In this document: positions 26,204 to 36,709 of the stretch, piece by piece
Layout: each line of letters begins with the position of its first letter
Numbering within the stretch: position 1 is the first letter of the stretch
Origin: Flavobacteriaceae bacterium
GTDB lineage: Bacteria; Bacteroidota; Bacteroidia; Flavobacteriales; Flavobacteriaceae
Length of the DNA stretch: 64,000 nucleotides
Direction: 5' to 3'
Assembly: GCA_018401115.1 (NCBI GenBank)
Contig: JAGYKX010000001.1
Span: forward strand, 1-64,000
Program-made: the position numbers and the translations under genes
Notes under the pieces: model-generated
The model's database searches: none
Told to the model about the DNA's origin: nothing
The model's input: the letters and a program-made list of their open reading frames with translations, nothing else

Positions 26204-27964
26204 ATGTATAGAAGTCACCACTGCGGCGCCCTGAGCGCAAAAGAAATAGGACAAACCGTTCACTTAAGCGGATGGGTTCAAAAAGTAAGGGATAAAGGAT
26301 TTATTGGCTGGGTAGACCTTAGAGACCGATACGGCGTAACCCAGCTTATATTTGACGCAGAACGCAGCGCACCAGAATTGTTGCAAGCCGCAAAAGACCT
26401 GGGTAGAGAGACCGTTATAAGCATCAGTGGAGAAGTGATTGCGAGAGACAATGCCAACCCACAGATGGCTACAGGAGCCATAGAAATATTGGTCCAGGAA
26501 CTCAAAGTACTCAATACATCAAAAACCCCACCATTCACCATAGAAGATCAGACAGACGGAGGAGAAGAACTGAGGGCCAAATACCGCTATTTAGACATTA
26601 GAAGGAATCCGGTCAAGGAGAACCTCATCTTTAGGCATAAAGTGACTATGGAAGTGAGAAAATTTCTTTCAGACCAAGGATTTATAGATATTGAAACGCC
26701 TTATTTAATTAAATCCACACCAGAAGGGGCTAGGGATTTTGTGGTGCCAAGCCGCATGAATCCAGGACAATTTTACGCACTTCCACAATCTCCTCAAACC
26801 TTTAAGCAACTGCTTATGGTGGGGGGAATGGACAAATATTTCCAAATTGTGAAATGCTTTAGAGATGAAGATTTAAGGGCAGACCGCCAACCAGAATTTA
26901 CGCAAATAGACTGCGAAATGGCCTTTGTAACCCAAGAAGATATTTTAAATGTATTCGAAGGGCTCACCAAGCATTTACTTCGTGAAATTCACGGAATAGA
27001 GATTAGCTCATTCCCGCGAATGACTTATGCCCACGCCATGAAAACTTATGGTAACGACAAACCAGACATTCGTTTTGGGATGGAGTTCGCTGAATTAAAT
27101 GAACACGCACAGCACAAAGAATTTCCTGTATTTAATGCTGCTACATTGGTAGTGGGAATAGCTGTTCCTGGTGCAAATACCTATACCCGAAAAGAAATAG
27201 ACGCATTGATTGACTGGGTTAAAAGACCACAAGTAGGTGCCAAAGGGCTGGTATATGTACGTTGCAATGAAGACGGTAGCTATAAATCTTCTGTAGATAA
27301 ATTTTACGACCAAGAAGACTTGGCCGCTTGGGCAAAAGCCACTGGCGCCCAAGCTGGAGACCTCATTTGTGTACTCTCCGGAGACACAGACGCTACCAGA
27401 GCACAGCTGTCTGCACTGAGAATGGAAATGGCCACAAGACTAGGACTCCGAAACCCCAAGGTATTTGCCCCATTGTGGATCGTAGACTTCCCACTCCTAG
27501 AAAAAGATCCAGAAACAGGCCATTTTCATGCCATGCACCACCCATTTACCGCGCCAAAACCAGCACATTTGGCTTTACTAGATACGGATCCGGCCGCAGT
27601 AAACGCAAATGCCTATGACTTGGTATTGAATGGGAATGAAATTGGTGGAGGCTCCATCAGAATTCACGACAAGAATACCCAATCAAAGATGTTGTCTCTA
27701 TTAGGGTTTAGTGAAGCAGAGGCTAAGGCACAATTTGGATTCCTTATGGACGCCTTTGAATACGGTGCACCTCCCCACGGAGGACTGGCCTTTGGTTTAG
27801 ATCGTTTGGTTGCTATTCTGGGCGGGCAGGAAACCATCAGAGAATTCATTGCCTTCCCAAAAAACAATGCAGGAAGAGACGTGATGATTGACGCTCCGGC
27901 AGCCCTAGACCAAGCCCAATTAGAGGAGCTTTTTCTAGACAGCACAGCGGCAAAAAATGCCTAA
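26204..27964 (+). CDS. aspS: Aspartyl-tRNA synthetase
   Basis: 586 residues, bacterial-type length. N-terminal OB-fold anticodon-binding domain (about 1-105, [21 protein letters not shown]), class II catalytic core with motif 2 [18 protein letters not shown] and motif 3 [10 protein letters not shown], and the GAD insertion domain between. It charges tRNA-Asp (or tRNA-Asn too if non-discriminating, which cannot be decided here). A TAAATTTG element lies 20 bp before the start. Confidence 0.97.
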   Translation: MYRSHHCGALSAKEIGQTVHLSGWVQKVRDKGFIGWVDLRDRYGVTQLIFDAERSAPELLQAAKDLGRETVISISGEVIARDNANPQMATGAIEILVQELKVLNTSKTPPFTIEDQTDGGEELRAKYRYLDIRRNPVKENLIFRHKVTMEVRKFLSDQGFIDIETPYLIKSTPEGARDFVVPSRMNPGQFYALPQSPQTFKQLLMVGGMDKYFQIVKCFRDEDLRADRQPEFTQIDCEMAFVTQEDILNVFEGLTKHLLREIHGIEISSFPRMTYAHAMKTYGNDKPDIRFGMEFAELNEHAQHKEFPVFNAATLVVGIAVPGANTYTRKEIDALIDWVKRPQVGAKGLVYVRCNEDGSYKSSVDKFYDQEDLAAWAKATGAQAGDLICVLSGDTDATRAQLSALRMEMATRLGLRNPKVFAPLWIVDFPLLEKDPETGHFHAMHHPFTAPKPAHLALLDTDPAAVNANAYDLVLNGNEIGGGSIRIHDKNTQSKMLSLLGFSEAEAKAQFGFLMDAFEYGAPPHGGLAFGLDRLVAILGGQETIREFIAFPKNNAGRDVMIDAPAALDQAQLEELFLDSTAAKNA

Positions 27965-28011
27965 GAACAGGTCCAGACAATAAATTAAAGGCTTCTCAAA
28001 GAGGTCCCAAT

Positions 28012-29801
28012 ATGGAAGCAAAGAAAAAAAATCTCCTGACCCGCTTTCTCATTTGGCGGGCCAAACACATTAGCAACAAGCAGTTTATATACCTGCTGAG
28101 CATGCTCATTGGGTTTACTTCAGGAGTAGGCGCAGTTATTTTAAAAAACGCCACCCACTTTTTCCAACACCTCTTGGAAGGGCGTTTGGTTCAGTACTAC
28201 CACCAGGCATTTTACTTTGTATTCCCCCTACTGGGACTGGGACTGGTGTATCTGATCATCAAATACGGGATTAGACAAAAAGTAAGTCATGGCATACCCT
28301 CTACCCTCTTCGCTATGGCCAAGAGAAAGGGGATTATGAAACGCTATCAAATGTTCGGTTCTGTGCTCACAGCGCCCATCACGGTAGGATTTGGAGGATC
28401 TGTAGGACTAGAAGGACCCACAGTAGCCACAGGAGCCGCCATTAGTGCCAATATAGCGCGCCTGTTCCACATGAACCAATCTACCCGAAATTTATTGATC
28501 GGTTGTGCGGCAGCCGGAGCCATGTCCTCCATATTTAAAGCACCTATAGCCGCCATCATATTCGCCATAGAGGTATTTAGTTTACAACTCACCATGGTCT
28601 CGCTATTACCCCTCCTACTCGCCTCTATAACCGCCATAATCACCTCCTATTTTTTCTTTGGTTCCGATATTCTTTTGCCAGTAAAACTGGCCGATGCCTT
28701 TAGCCTATCTGACGTTCCCTACTTTTTAATCCTAGGAATAGTCGCAGGCGCTACCTCTATTTACTTCACCACCGTCTATGAGTACGTGCAAAAAGGTTTT
28801 GACCGCATACCCAAACCCGTGCATAGAATGCTCGTGGGTGGAAGCTTACTCGGGGTGCTTATTTATCTCATTCCGCCCTTGTACGGAGAAGGTTTTGAGG
28901 TCATAAACAGTCTGTTAAAAGGAGACAGTGCGGCGGTGCTCAAGGGAAATTCCTTTGGTTTAGACGCTCAAAATATCTGGATGGTCATGGGGCTTTTAGT
29001 AGGCTTGGTGTTGTTTAAAATTCTGGCATCGGCCCTGACATTTGGCGCCGGTGGTGTGGGGGGATTTTTGCACCCACCCTTTTTATGGGTGCCGTCATGG
29101 GCCACGTACTGGGAAAATTCATTAACCAATTAAACCTTTTTGGGGGTCAGGTATCCGTGACGCAATTTACCCTAGTGGGTATGTGCGGTCTTATGGCAGG
29201 CGTATTACACGCACCCCTCACAGCCATATTCTTAATAGCAGAACTCACTGGAGGCTATGAACTTTTTATACCTCTTATGATCAGTGCAGCCATGGCCTAC
29301 ACCATCACCAAATACGTACACCCACATTCGGTGTACACCATGGAATTAGGACGCAGGGGAGAGCTCATTACCCATGACAAAGACCAGGCGGTGCTCACAC
29401 TCATGGACATAGAAAGCGTCATTGAAACCAATTTTATAGCCCTGTCACCGGGACAAGATTTGGGTCATATGGTTCAAGACGCCATAGTTAAATCCAATCG
29501 AAATATCTTCCCTGTAGTAGATCCTGAAGGCGTTTTATTAGGTATTGTCCTATTGGACGACGTTCGCCCAGTCATGTTCCAAAGAAGCCTCTATCACGAG
29601 ATAAAAGTACGGGACCTCATGCAAAACCCGCCGGCGATTATAGATGTAGACCGAGATAAAATGACCGAGATTATGCAGAAATTTCAAGAGAGTGCTGCCT
29701 GGAACCTCCCGCTGGTAAAAGACGGAAAATACCATGGCTTTATCTCAAAATCCAAACTGCTCACCGCCTACCGAAGAAAACTCATCCACTTTAATTTTTA
29801 G
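28012..29801 (+). pseudogene. ClC-type chloride channel/transporter with CBS domains, frameshifted
   Basis: Two reading frames (28012-29133 and 29085-29801) together make one ~595-residue ClC protein. The first encodes the membrane part with GSVGLEGPT and GAAGAMSSIFKAPIAAIIFA. The second continues at MGAVMGHVLGKFINQL and ends in two CBS domains (about the last 130 residues). The break is in a six-G run (29058-29063): adding one G restores GGIFAPTLFMGA, the conserved GxFxP filter motif. Otherwise both frames are intact, so a sequencing error, slippage or a recent lesion are all possible. Follows aspS by 47 bp. Confidence 0.88.
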
Positions 29802-29863
29802 CAGCCAAGTAATCGTTAAATGCTTTTTAAAACCACTGTTGAACCCTAATAAAAAAATAAGCC

Positions 29864-30133
29864 ATGTTAAGTAGAAGAAGCCTCATTGGACTGTTGGCCA
29901 TAGGCTGTATTAGCGCTATGGTCTATGGGCTGATCATTATAGAAGACAGTCCCCAAGCCGGAAACTCCTTTGTAGGATTTGGTACCTTATTCCTTTTTTT
30001 AGTGGCCATGCCCCTATTTATTTTCACAGAAGGCAAAGGGAAAAAAGTCAAAGACTATATGCTTACCGAGGAAAATATTAGAAAAATGCAAGCCAAATCT
30101 AAGAAGCGACCAAAAAAAGAGGATGAAGTTTAA
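29864..30133 (+). CDS. Small membrane protein, hypothetical
   Basis: 89 residues with two predicted membrane helices (about 5-26 and 38-55) and a Lys-rich C-terminal tail with a likely helix (MLTEENIRKMQAKSKK). No family recognised. Followed immediately by a terminator, so it is the last gene of its transcript. Confidence 0.65.
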   Translation: MLSRRSLIGLLAIGCISAMVYGLIIIEDSPQAGNSFVGFGTLFLFLVAMPLFIFTEGKGKKVKDYMLTEENIRKMQAKSKKRPKKEDEV

Positions 30134-30139
30134 AAAACC

Positions 30140-30169
30140 ATTGAAAATTCGCAATTCTTCAATTTTTTT
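30140..30169 (+). terminator. Rho-independent terminator
   Basis: ATTGAAAATT pairs with AATT-C-TTCAAT around a CGC loop, followed by a seven-T run. Starts 7 bp after the small membrane protein stop. Confidence 0.7.
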
Positions 30170-30240
30170 AAACCAATTTATTCACAAGACATTAAAATTC
30201 AGTACCTTAGTTGTAATATTTATCTCTAATTCTAATTGCA

Positions 30241-30432
30241 ATGACTGGAACAGTAAAATTTTTTAATGGATCAAAAGGCTATGGATTCATTACCAATGAC
30301 GAATCTGGCAAAGACACTTTTGTGCACGCCACTGCCTTAAACGGCCTTCAAATTAACGAAGGAGACAAGGTTTCGTATGAAGAACAAGAAAGTGAAAAAG
30401 GAATGACCGCTGTAAATGTAGCGCTCTTATAA
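30241..30432 (+). CDS. Cold shock protein (CspA family)
   Basis: 63 residues, one cold-shock OB fold: GTVKFFNGSKGYGFI (RNP1) and TFVHATAL (RNP2 region). Single-strand RNA/DNA binding chaperone. Flanked by terminators on both sides, so transcribed alone. Confidence 0.95.
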   Translation: MTGTVKFFNGSKGYGFITNDESGKDTFVHATALNGLQINEGDKVSYEEQESEKGMTAVNVALL

Positions 30433-30490
30433 GATACATTTTCTTTACCGCATTACAGCGGGCACACCCATAAGACCCCTGAAAATTCAA

Positions 30491-30521
30491 AACCCCAGAA
30501 TAAACTTCTGGGGTTTTTTTA
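30491..30521 (+). terminator. Rho-independent terminator after csp
   Basis: AACCCCAGAA and TTCTGGGGTT form a 10-bp stem with a short loop, followed by a T run. Confidence 0.85.
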
Positions 30522-30539
30522 TGGAAAAAACTGCCTTAA

Positions 30540-31040
30540 TTATCTCTTCTTAGCAAAAAAGTCTTGTAGTAATTGAGTGGCCTCTGTGGCCATTACGCCG
30601 CCAATGAGCTGGGTTTTGGGGTGAAGGGGACTTGGCGGAGGGATTTTGGGTGCTGAAATAGAAGCTTGGTGTTGAGAAAACAAAGAGAGGCCGCCGCGTT
30701 TGGGGTCTGAGGCGCCGTACACTACCTTGGAAATTTGAGACCAGTATAGGGCGCCGGCGCACATGAGACAGGGCTCGAGGGTCACATAAAGGGTACAATC
30801 GTGTAAATACTTACCGCCCAAATGGTGGGCGGCGGCGGTAATGGCCTGCATTTCTGCGTGGGCAGTGACGTCTGTGAGTTGCTCGGTGAGGTTGTGTCCA
30901 CGGGCTATTATGCGGTCGTTGGCCACTACCAAGGCCCCTACGGGGACTTCGCCTTTTTCAAAGGCGCGCGCCGCCTCTGCTAGCGCAAGCTTCATAAAAT
31001 AAGCATCTGTAAAAATAGGTTCCACTACACAAAAGTACAT
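30540..31040 (-). CDS. tadA: tRNA adenosine deaminase TadA-like nucleoside deaminase
   Basis: 166 residues, CDA fold with HAEMQAI (zinc His and catalytic Glu) and the Cys pair PCLMCAGA; the C-terminal extension GASDPKRGG is typical of TadA/guanine deaminase-like enzymes. TadA makes inosine at the wobble position of tRNA-Arg(ACG). The start is uncertain: homologues usually begin close to FTDAYFMK, so an internal GTG about six codons in is an alternative. Confidence 0.85.
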   Translation of the reverse strand: MYFCVVEPIFTDAYFMKLALAEAARAFEKGEVPVGALVVANDRIIARGHNLTEQLTDVTAHAEMQAITAAAHHLGGKYLHDCTLYVTLEPCLMCAGALYWSQISKVVYGASDPKRGGLSLFSQHQASISAPKIPPPSPLHPKTQLIGGVMATEATQLLQDFFAKKR

Positions 31041-31092
31041 TTTTTATGGATTTGAAAATAATGTACCTTTACCCTCTTATTGTACTGCTTCT

Positions 31093-33018
31093 ATGGCCCA
31101 TCTTAAAGATATTAATGATCCTGCAAGCCTCCGCAATTTAGCGGTAGGAGAATTGCCCTTATTGGCCCAAGAACTCAGGGACTTTATCATTGAAGCCGTG
31201 GCCACTAAAGAAGGACATCTGGGGGCCAGTCTAGGCGTGGTAGAACTCACCCTAGCCCTACACTATGTGTTTAACACCCCAACAGACCCCTTAATCTGGG
31301 ATGTGGGCCACCAGGCCTATGGCCATAAAATCTTAACAGGCCGCAGAGAAGCCTTTGAAACCAACCGCCAGTGGAAGGGCATCAGCGGGTTTCCCGCTAG
31401 AGAAGAAAGCCCCTACGACGCCTTTGGTGTGGGACATTCGTCCACAGGGGTGTCGGCCGGATTAGGCATGGCATTAGCCGCCTTAGAAGAAGGGCTCACA
31501 GACGCCTCTGCCTTAGATCGCAATCATATAGTAGTGGTAGGAGACGCCGCCATAGCCTCAGGAATGGCCATGGAAGGACTCAACCATGCCGGAGCCACCA
31601 AGGCCAATTTACTGGTCATTTTAAACGATAATCAAATGGGCATAGACCCAGCAGTAGGCGCTTTAAAACAACATTTCAAAAAGCTGGTTGGTGCCAAAGA
31701 CCACAATAACACTAGGGTCGTTAAGGCTACTCCCAACTTCTTTACCGCACTCGGGTTTGCTTATACAGGTGTAATTGACGGTCACGACCTTCCCACGCTC
31801 ATAACCACCTTAAAGGCATTGAAAGCCCAAAAAGGGCCAAGACTCTTGCATATAAAAACTACCAAAGGCAAGGGATTACCCCTCGCAGAGGCAGACCAGG
31901 TAACCTATCACGCGCCAGGTAAATTCAATGCCCAAACGGGACAAAGAAACCCTAAAACAGCAACGGGACCAGCCAAATACCAAGAGGTATTTGGCCAAAC
32001 CATGCTAGAATTGGCAGGTATGTTTCCGGAAATTATGGCCATTACACCGGCCATGCCTACAGGAAGCAGCCTAAAATATATGATGGACGCTTACCCGAGC
32101 CGTGCCTTAGATGTAGGTATTGCAGAGCAGCATGCCGTGACCCTAGCCGCAGGAATGGCGACAGCAGGAAAACTTCCTTATTGTACCATTTACAGCACTT
32201 TTTTACAAAGGGCCTACGACCAACTCATTCACGACGTGGCCCTCCAGCGATTGCCGGTAGTGTTCTGTATAGACCGCGCGGGACTAGTGGGCCAGGATGG
32301 GGCTACCCACCACGGGGTATTTGACCTCGCTTTCTTGCTCCCCATACCCCATATTTCTATTGCAGTCCCTTCAGATGAGGGCCAACTCAGGAACCTCTTA
32401 TACACCGTTGCCCAACAACACGCCTCCCATAAAGCAGCTGGAACCCTAGATAAAATGGGACCCATAGCCATAAGGTACCCCAGAGGGGCTGGTGCGTTAA
32501 ACGAATGGAAAAAGCCTTTTGCTCCCCTGCCTTTCGCCAAAGGGGTCCAACATAAAAAAGGCACGAAAATTGCAGTAGTCTGTCTCGGTCCTTTAAAACA
32601 CCAAGCCATGACTGCCATTAGAGCGCTAGAAAACCAAAAAGATACCGCCCAAAAAGCCCAAGGGGCTTTTGGACTCTACGACATGATCTATGCCAAGCCT
32701 TTTGACCAAGCGCTTGTTCAGGAAATTTTGAGTCAATACAGCTGTGTAGTAACCCTCGAAGACGGTGTTATTCAAGGTGGGTTTGGACAAAGTCTTGCTG
32801 CCTATTTCAATACAATAACGCAACAAGAAACCTCTTCAAAAAATAGGCAACAATACAGCCCCCAAAAAAATCTTCAAAACTACCCCCCGCCCAAATTTGT
32901 ACACCTAGGAATACCGGATCAATTTGTGTCTCATGGAAAACCAGAAGTCCTTTACGCTCAATTGGGCTTAGACGCCTCAGGCCTTACAGAAACCTTTAGA
33001 AAGTTATTAGACGCATGA
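31093..33018 (+). CDS. dxs: 1-deoxy-D-xylulose-5-phosphate synthase
   Basis: 641 residues, usual length. Thiamine-diphosphate enzyme: WDVGHQAYGHKILTGR, GHSSTGVSAGLGMA, the GDxxxxxG ThDP motif around GDAAIASGMAMEGLNHAG, and the Pyr domain (DVGIAEQHAVTLAAGMA). First step of the MEP isoprenoid pathway, supplying the polyprenyl synthase and carotenoid route. An unusual Gln/Asn/Pro-rich insert (~25 residues) lies near the C terminus before the VHLGIPDQFVSHG block. Overlaps the next gene by 4 bp. Confidence 0.96.
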   Translation: MAHLKDINDPASLRNLAVGELPLLAQELRDFIIEAVATKEGHLGASLGVVELTLALHYVFNTPTDPLIWDVGHQAYGHKILTGRREAFETNRQWKGISGFPAREESPYDAFGVGHSSTGVSAGLGMALAALEEGLTDASALDRNHIVVVGDAAIASGMAMEGLNHAGATKANLLVILNDNQMGIDPAVGALKQHFKKLVGAKDHNNTRVVKATPNFFTALGFAYTGVIDGHDLPTLITTLKALKAQKGPRLLHIKTTKGKGLPLAEADQVTYHAPGKFNAQTGQRNPKTATGPAKYQEVFGQTMLELAGMFPEIMAITPAMPTGSSLKYMMDAYPSRALDVGIAEQHAVTLAAGMATAGKLPYCTIYSTFLQRAYDQLIHDVALQRLPVVFCIDRAGLVGQDGATHHGVFDLAFLLPIPHISIAVPSDEGQLRNLLYTVAQQHASHKAAGTLDKMGPIAIRYPRGAGALNEWKKPFAPLPFAKGVQHKKGTKIAVVCLGPLKHQAMTAIRALENQKDTAQKAQGAFGLYDMIYAKPFDQALVQEILSQYSCVVTLEDGVIQGGFGQSLAAYFNTITQQETSSKNRQQYSPQKNLQNYPPPKFVHLGIPDQFVSHGKPEVLYAQLGLDASGLTETFRKLLDA

Positions 33019-34169
33019 GACCCATCAAACCATCCAGCCATTTCGTGACCCTATCTAACAAATACTTAGCGCTGTTATTATTAATCACTAGCAGTCTTTT
33101 TCTAAGCACAAGGTCCCTAAAAGCCCAAAACACCCAAGATTCCATCCCTCAAGTCGTGGTAGACACCACAGAAATGCAGACCATTGTGATTAGAACGCTT
33201 CCAGAAAAGGCTGGGGTAAAAAGGGCGGGGGCAAGAATTTCAAACCAATTAGACCCGCTTAAAAAAACCAAGGCACTCCAAGAAAAACCCAAACGGTTTC
33301 TTATGCCTTCCTTTTGGAAAAAGAAAAACAGGGTGGCTTTTAACCTCAACGAAGTAGCCTTTGTAAACTGGAATGCAGGGGGAGACAATTCTGTAGCCGT
33401 ACTTACCGCAGCGCGTTTTGAGCGCAACTATTCCTTTAGATACATCTCCTGGGAAAACGCTGTAGACTTTAGGTTTGGCCTGAACATGCGAGAGGGTCAG
33501 GGGGTTAGAAAAACAGACGACGCCCTTCGTTTTACCTCTACTTTTGGGTATAGAACAGACACCATTTCCAAATGGTACACCTCTGGAAAATTGAATTTCA
33601 ATACCCAATTGGCCAACGGTTATAAATACCCCAACACAGAAACACCCATCTCCAGACTCATGGCTCCAGGATACCTTTTTTTAGGGGTAGGTACCTCTTA
33701 TATTGACGCAGAAAAGAAAATAAACCTCTACATCTCTCCCCTCACCCAGAAAGCCACCTTTGTACTAGACCAAAGATTGGCCAACCAAGGAGCCTTTGGG
33801 GTAGAAAAGGCCGTGCTAGATGCAAATGGAAATGTCCTCACTGCTGGAAAAAACACCCTCATGGAATTGGGTTTTCTGGTCACCCATAGCTGGGAAAAAG
33901 AAGTTTATGAAAATGTGCGAATGACCTCTCGTCTCAATCTCTACACTGACTACCTCAACAGTTTTGGAAACATAGACATTGACTGGGAATTAAACTTTAA
34001 CCTCAAAGTAAACCAATATATCTCTGCCCAGATTGGCACCCACCTCATCTATGACGACGACATTAAATTTGACGTAGAAAAAGCCGCAGACGGCAGTATC
34101 CTAAGTCCAGGTGTCACCAAAACGCAGTTTAAGCAATTGCTAGGTGTTGGTGTGGTATATGAGTTTTAA
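33015..34169 (+). CDS. DUF3078 outer membrane protein
   Basis: 384 residues: signal peptide (about 1-37, ending SLKAQ), then a DUF3078 beta-rich region including the NEVAFVNWNAGGDNSVA signature (about 113-130) and alternating hydrophobic strands ending VGVVYEF with a C-terminal Phe, as in outer membrane barrels. Function unknown. Starts inside the dxs stop (ATGA overlap). Confidence 0.85.
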   Translation: MRPIKPSSHFVTLSNKYLALLLLITSSLFLSTRSLKAQNTQDSIPQVVVDTTEMQTIVIRTLPEKAGVKRAGARISNQLDPLKKTKALQEKPKRFLMPSFWKKKNRVAFNLNEVAFVNWNAGGDNSVAVLTAARFERNYSFRYISWENAVDFRFGLNMREGQGVRKTDDALRFTSTFGYRTDTISKWYTSGKLNFNTQLANGYKYPNTETPISRLMAPGYLFLGVGTSYIDAEKKINLYISPLTQKATFVLDQRLANQGAFGVEKAVLDANGNVLTAGKNTLMELGFLVTHSWEKEVYENVRMTSRLNLYTDYLNSFGNIDIDWELNFNLKVNQYISAQIGTHLIYDDDIKFDVEKAADGSILSPGVTKTQFKQLLGVGVVYEF

Positions 34170-35501
34170 AGCATTTTCCCGCTAATCTTGTTGTGTAAGT
34201 GCACGGCGGCGCTGTCAGACAAACTCGCCACATAGGTAGCAGCGGCCATAAGCAGCTCATAGGTGTCTGTACTATCTGCTTGGTGCATGGGTGGGACGAG
34301 TTTGAGGATCAGGGCGTCGTAAGGGCCGGTACGGTCCTGGGCTTTGGCCACAAAGGCCGTGCATATCACCTCCAATAGATCTGCTATAATCTTATAACCA
34401 GCCACCTCTTTCTCAATGACCTCAGGGGCCTGATACACCTTTTGAACAGACAGACTAATAATGTCTTCTATCTGGGCTTTGTAGGGGCTTTTATCTAAGA
34501 GAGCACAATCAAAAGTTCCCGCTAAAATAGCGGCTTCATGCGCCATAAATACCTTGGCTGCGTCTGTGATAAGGGTATTAATGGCCAGAGCGCGCAAATA
34601 ACTCAGTCGGTCTTCCCTGTGGGCCATGGCGTGATAGGTCTTGGTATTAATATGGTCTTTGACCAATTTTATGAGGTACTCCAAGGCGTAATCTTCTGAG
34701 ATAAGCCCTAGGTTAATACCGTCTTCAAAATCAATGATGGTATAGCAAATGTCGTCTGCCGCTTCCACCAAAAAGGTGAGCGGATGCCGCGCATACCCCT
34801 CTGGACGTTTTGCCAATCCCAGCTCCGCAGCCAAATCTTGAAACAAAGCTTCTTGGCCTTCAAAGTAGCCGTATTTTTTGTCTGCAATATGTGTAGAGGG
34901 TTTCTTAGGCAACGCCTTTTTAGGGTATTTGGTAAAAGCACCTAAGGTGGCATAGGAAAGCCTTAACCCTCCCGGCACTCCAGCTCTAGTAGCATTTAAT
35001 ATTCTAAATCCATTGGCGTTTCCTTCGAAATCCAAGAGCTCTTGTTTTTGAAGTGGGCTCAAATTCAGCCGCGAATGCCGCCCCTTTACCCTGGCTAAAA
35101 AAAGTCCCTATGGCTTTTTCTCCAGAGTGACCAAAAGGAGGGTTTCCTATATCGTGGGCCAAGGCCGCAGCGGCCACGATGGCCCCAAAATCGGTGGCCA
35201 AATAACCATGTGCAGCCCCGAGCTCCGGATGACGCTCCAAAAGCTGTTTACCCACCATCCTACCCAGACTGCGCCCCACCACAGAGACTTCCAAGGAATG
35301 GGTGAGTCTGGTGTGTACAAAATCTGTATTGGACAGGGGAATGACCTGGGTTTTGTCTTGCAAACTTCTAAAAGGGGTAGAGAATAAAATACGGTCGTAG
35401 TCTACCTCAAAGCCCAAACGGGTAGGGTCTTGTTCTTTTCTAAGTCTCTTGAGGCGGTCTCCCTGGCGCTTAAGGGAAAGCAAATCTGGCCATTGCATCA
35501 T
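34166..35501 (-). pseudogene. dgt: Deoxyguanosinetriphosphate triphosphohydrolase, frameshifted
   Basis: Two frames make one HD-domain dNTPase. The first (35501-35004) has STPFRSLQDKTQVIPL, HTRLTHSLEV and the HD motif AALAHDIGNPPFGHSGE; the second (35062-34166) continues with LDFEGNANGFRILN and GGLRLSYATLGAF. One extra base near the CCCC at 35081-35084 separates them; removing it gives a smooth join. The second frame has no proper start (only TTG). Hydrolyses dGTP to deoxyguanosine and triphosphate. Overlaps the convergent DUF3078 gene by 4 bp. Both halves are otherwise intact, so sequencing error is likely. Confidence 0.88.
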
Positions 35502-35537
35502 AAGGGGTCATTTTAGGCCCAAGATACTACTTATGTG

Positions 35538-36140
35538 CTACCTATAAAAATTCATTTCGTCCATGTATTTCCAGACAGCTGGAGGCACTAAGGGACGTAT
35601 ATTCTTCCCAGCTTTATGGGCCTTTCTAATATAAGAAGAGGAAATTTCTACCACAGGAGCATGGACCAATACTAAATTAGGATGCTGCGCTACCTCTGGC
35701 TTTGGTTGTTTTCTAGCTGGTAACTCTCCTGCCTCTGGCATTCTCGGATAGACATAAATCTTATGTCCTTGAAGTAATTCCTCGTAATTGTACCATTTAT
35801 GAAAAGACTTTAGGTGGTCTTGCCCAACGATGAGGGAAAAAGAAGCCTCAGGATACTTCTCCATAAGGTGTGCTATAGTCAGCGCGGTATATTGTGGTGC
35901 AGGCAAACTAAATTCTACGGTAGATACTTTTAGTTTGGGATAGCCCTCAATGGCTTCTTCTACCAAAGCCAAGCGGTGGTGATTGTCTAATAAACGCTGT
36001 TTTTGCTTAAAGGGACTTTGGGGGGTAATCACAAACCACACTTCCTCTAAAGCAGTCTCTTCCGACAAGTAGTTGGCCAATATCAGATGGCCCTGATGCA
36101 CCGGGTTAAAACTGCCAAAAAAAAGTCCTATTTGTTTCAT
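35538..36140 (-). CDS. nadD: Nicotinate-nucleotide adenylyltransferase
   Basis: 200 residues, nucleotidyltransferase fold: GLFFGSFNPVHQGHL (HxGH) and the C-terminal ISSSYIRKAHKAGK (ISxTxxR-like). Forms deamido-NAD from NaMN. Start overlaps the gmk stop by 4 bp; last gene of the yicC-gmk-nadD operon. Confidence 0.95.
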   Translation of the reverse strand: MKQIGLFFGSFNPVHQGHLILANYLSEETALEEVWFVITPQSPFKQKQRLLDNHHRLALVEEAIEGYPKLKVSTVEFSLPAPQYTALTIAHLMEKYPEASFSLIVGQDHLKSFHKWYNYEELLQGHKIYVYPRMPEAGELPARKQPKPEVAQHPNLVLVHAPVVEISSSYIRKAHKAGKNIRPLVPPAVWKYMDEMNFYR

Positions 36141-36709
36141 GAATTCACAAAATCTCTCACTAATTTCTCGGCTTCTTCAAAGGCCACCTCCAGATCGTAG
36201 TTTTTAATCACTACGTCAAATTGAGGGGCGGTAGCCAATTCCAAAGAGGCTTTGGCTATGCGCATATTAATCTTGTCGTCTGTTTCTGTACTGCGGTTTT
36301 TAAGCCTGATTTTTAATTCATCAATGCTCGGTGGCTTTACAAAAACCGCCAAAGTTTGCTCCGGAAACTTCTTTTTTATTCGCAGACCTCCAGCCACATC
36401 AATGTCAAAAATAACGTTCTTACCGGCAGCCCAAAGTCGTTCTACTTCAGATTTTAGGGTGCCGTAAAAGTGGTCTCTATAGACCTCTTCCCACTCGAGA
36501 AAATCCTCGTTCTTAATATGATTTTTAAACTCAGACACCGACATAAAATAATAGTGTTCGCCCTGTTTTTCTTTCTCCCTTCTGGGCCTGGAAGTGGCTG
36601 ACACCGAAAAGGCCAAGTTTAATTCTGGCTTTCCTAATAAGTGTCGAACAATGGTGGTTTTTCCACTGCCTGAAGGTGCTGAAAAAATGAGTAATTTTCC
36701 CGAATTCAT
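36137..36709 (-). CDS. gmk: Guanylate kinase
   Basis: 190 residues: P-loop SAPSGSGKTT (10-19), the GMP-binding SRPRREKEKQGEHYYF region and FDIDVAGGLRIKK. Phosphorylates GMP to GDP. Its ATG overlaps the yicC stop by one base. Confidence 0.97.
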   Translation of the reverse strand: MNSGKLLIFSAPSGSGKTTIVRHLLGKPELNLAFSVSATSRPRREKEKQGEHYYFMSVSEFKNHIKNEDFLEWEEVYRDHFYGTLKSEVERLWAAGKNVIFDIDVAGGLRIKKKFPEQTLAVFVKPPSIDELKIRLKNRSTETDDKINMRIAKASLELATAPQFDVVIKNYDLEVAFEEAEKLVRDFVNS

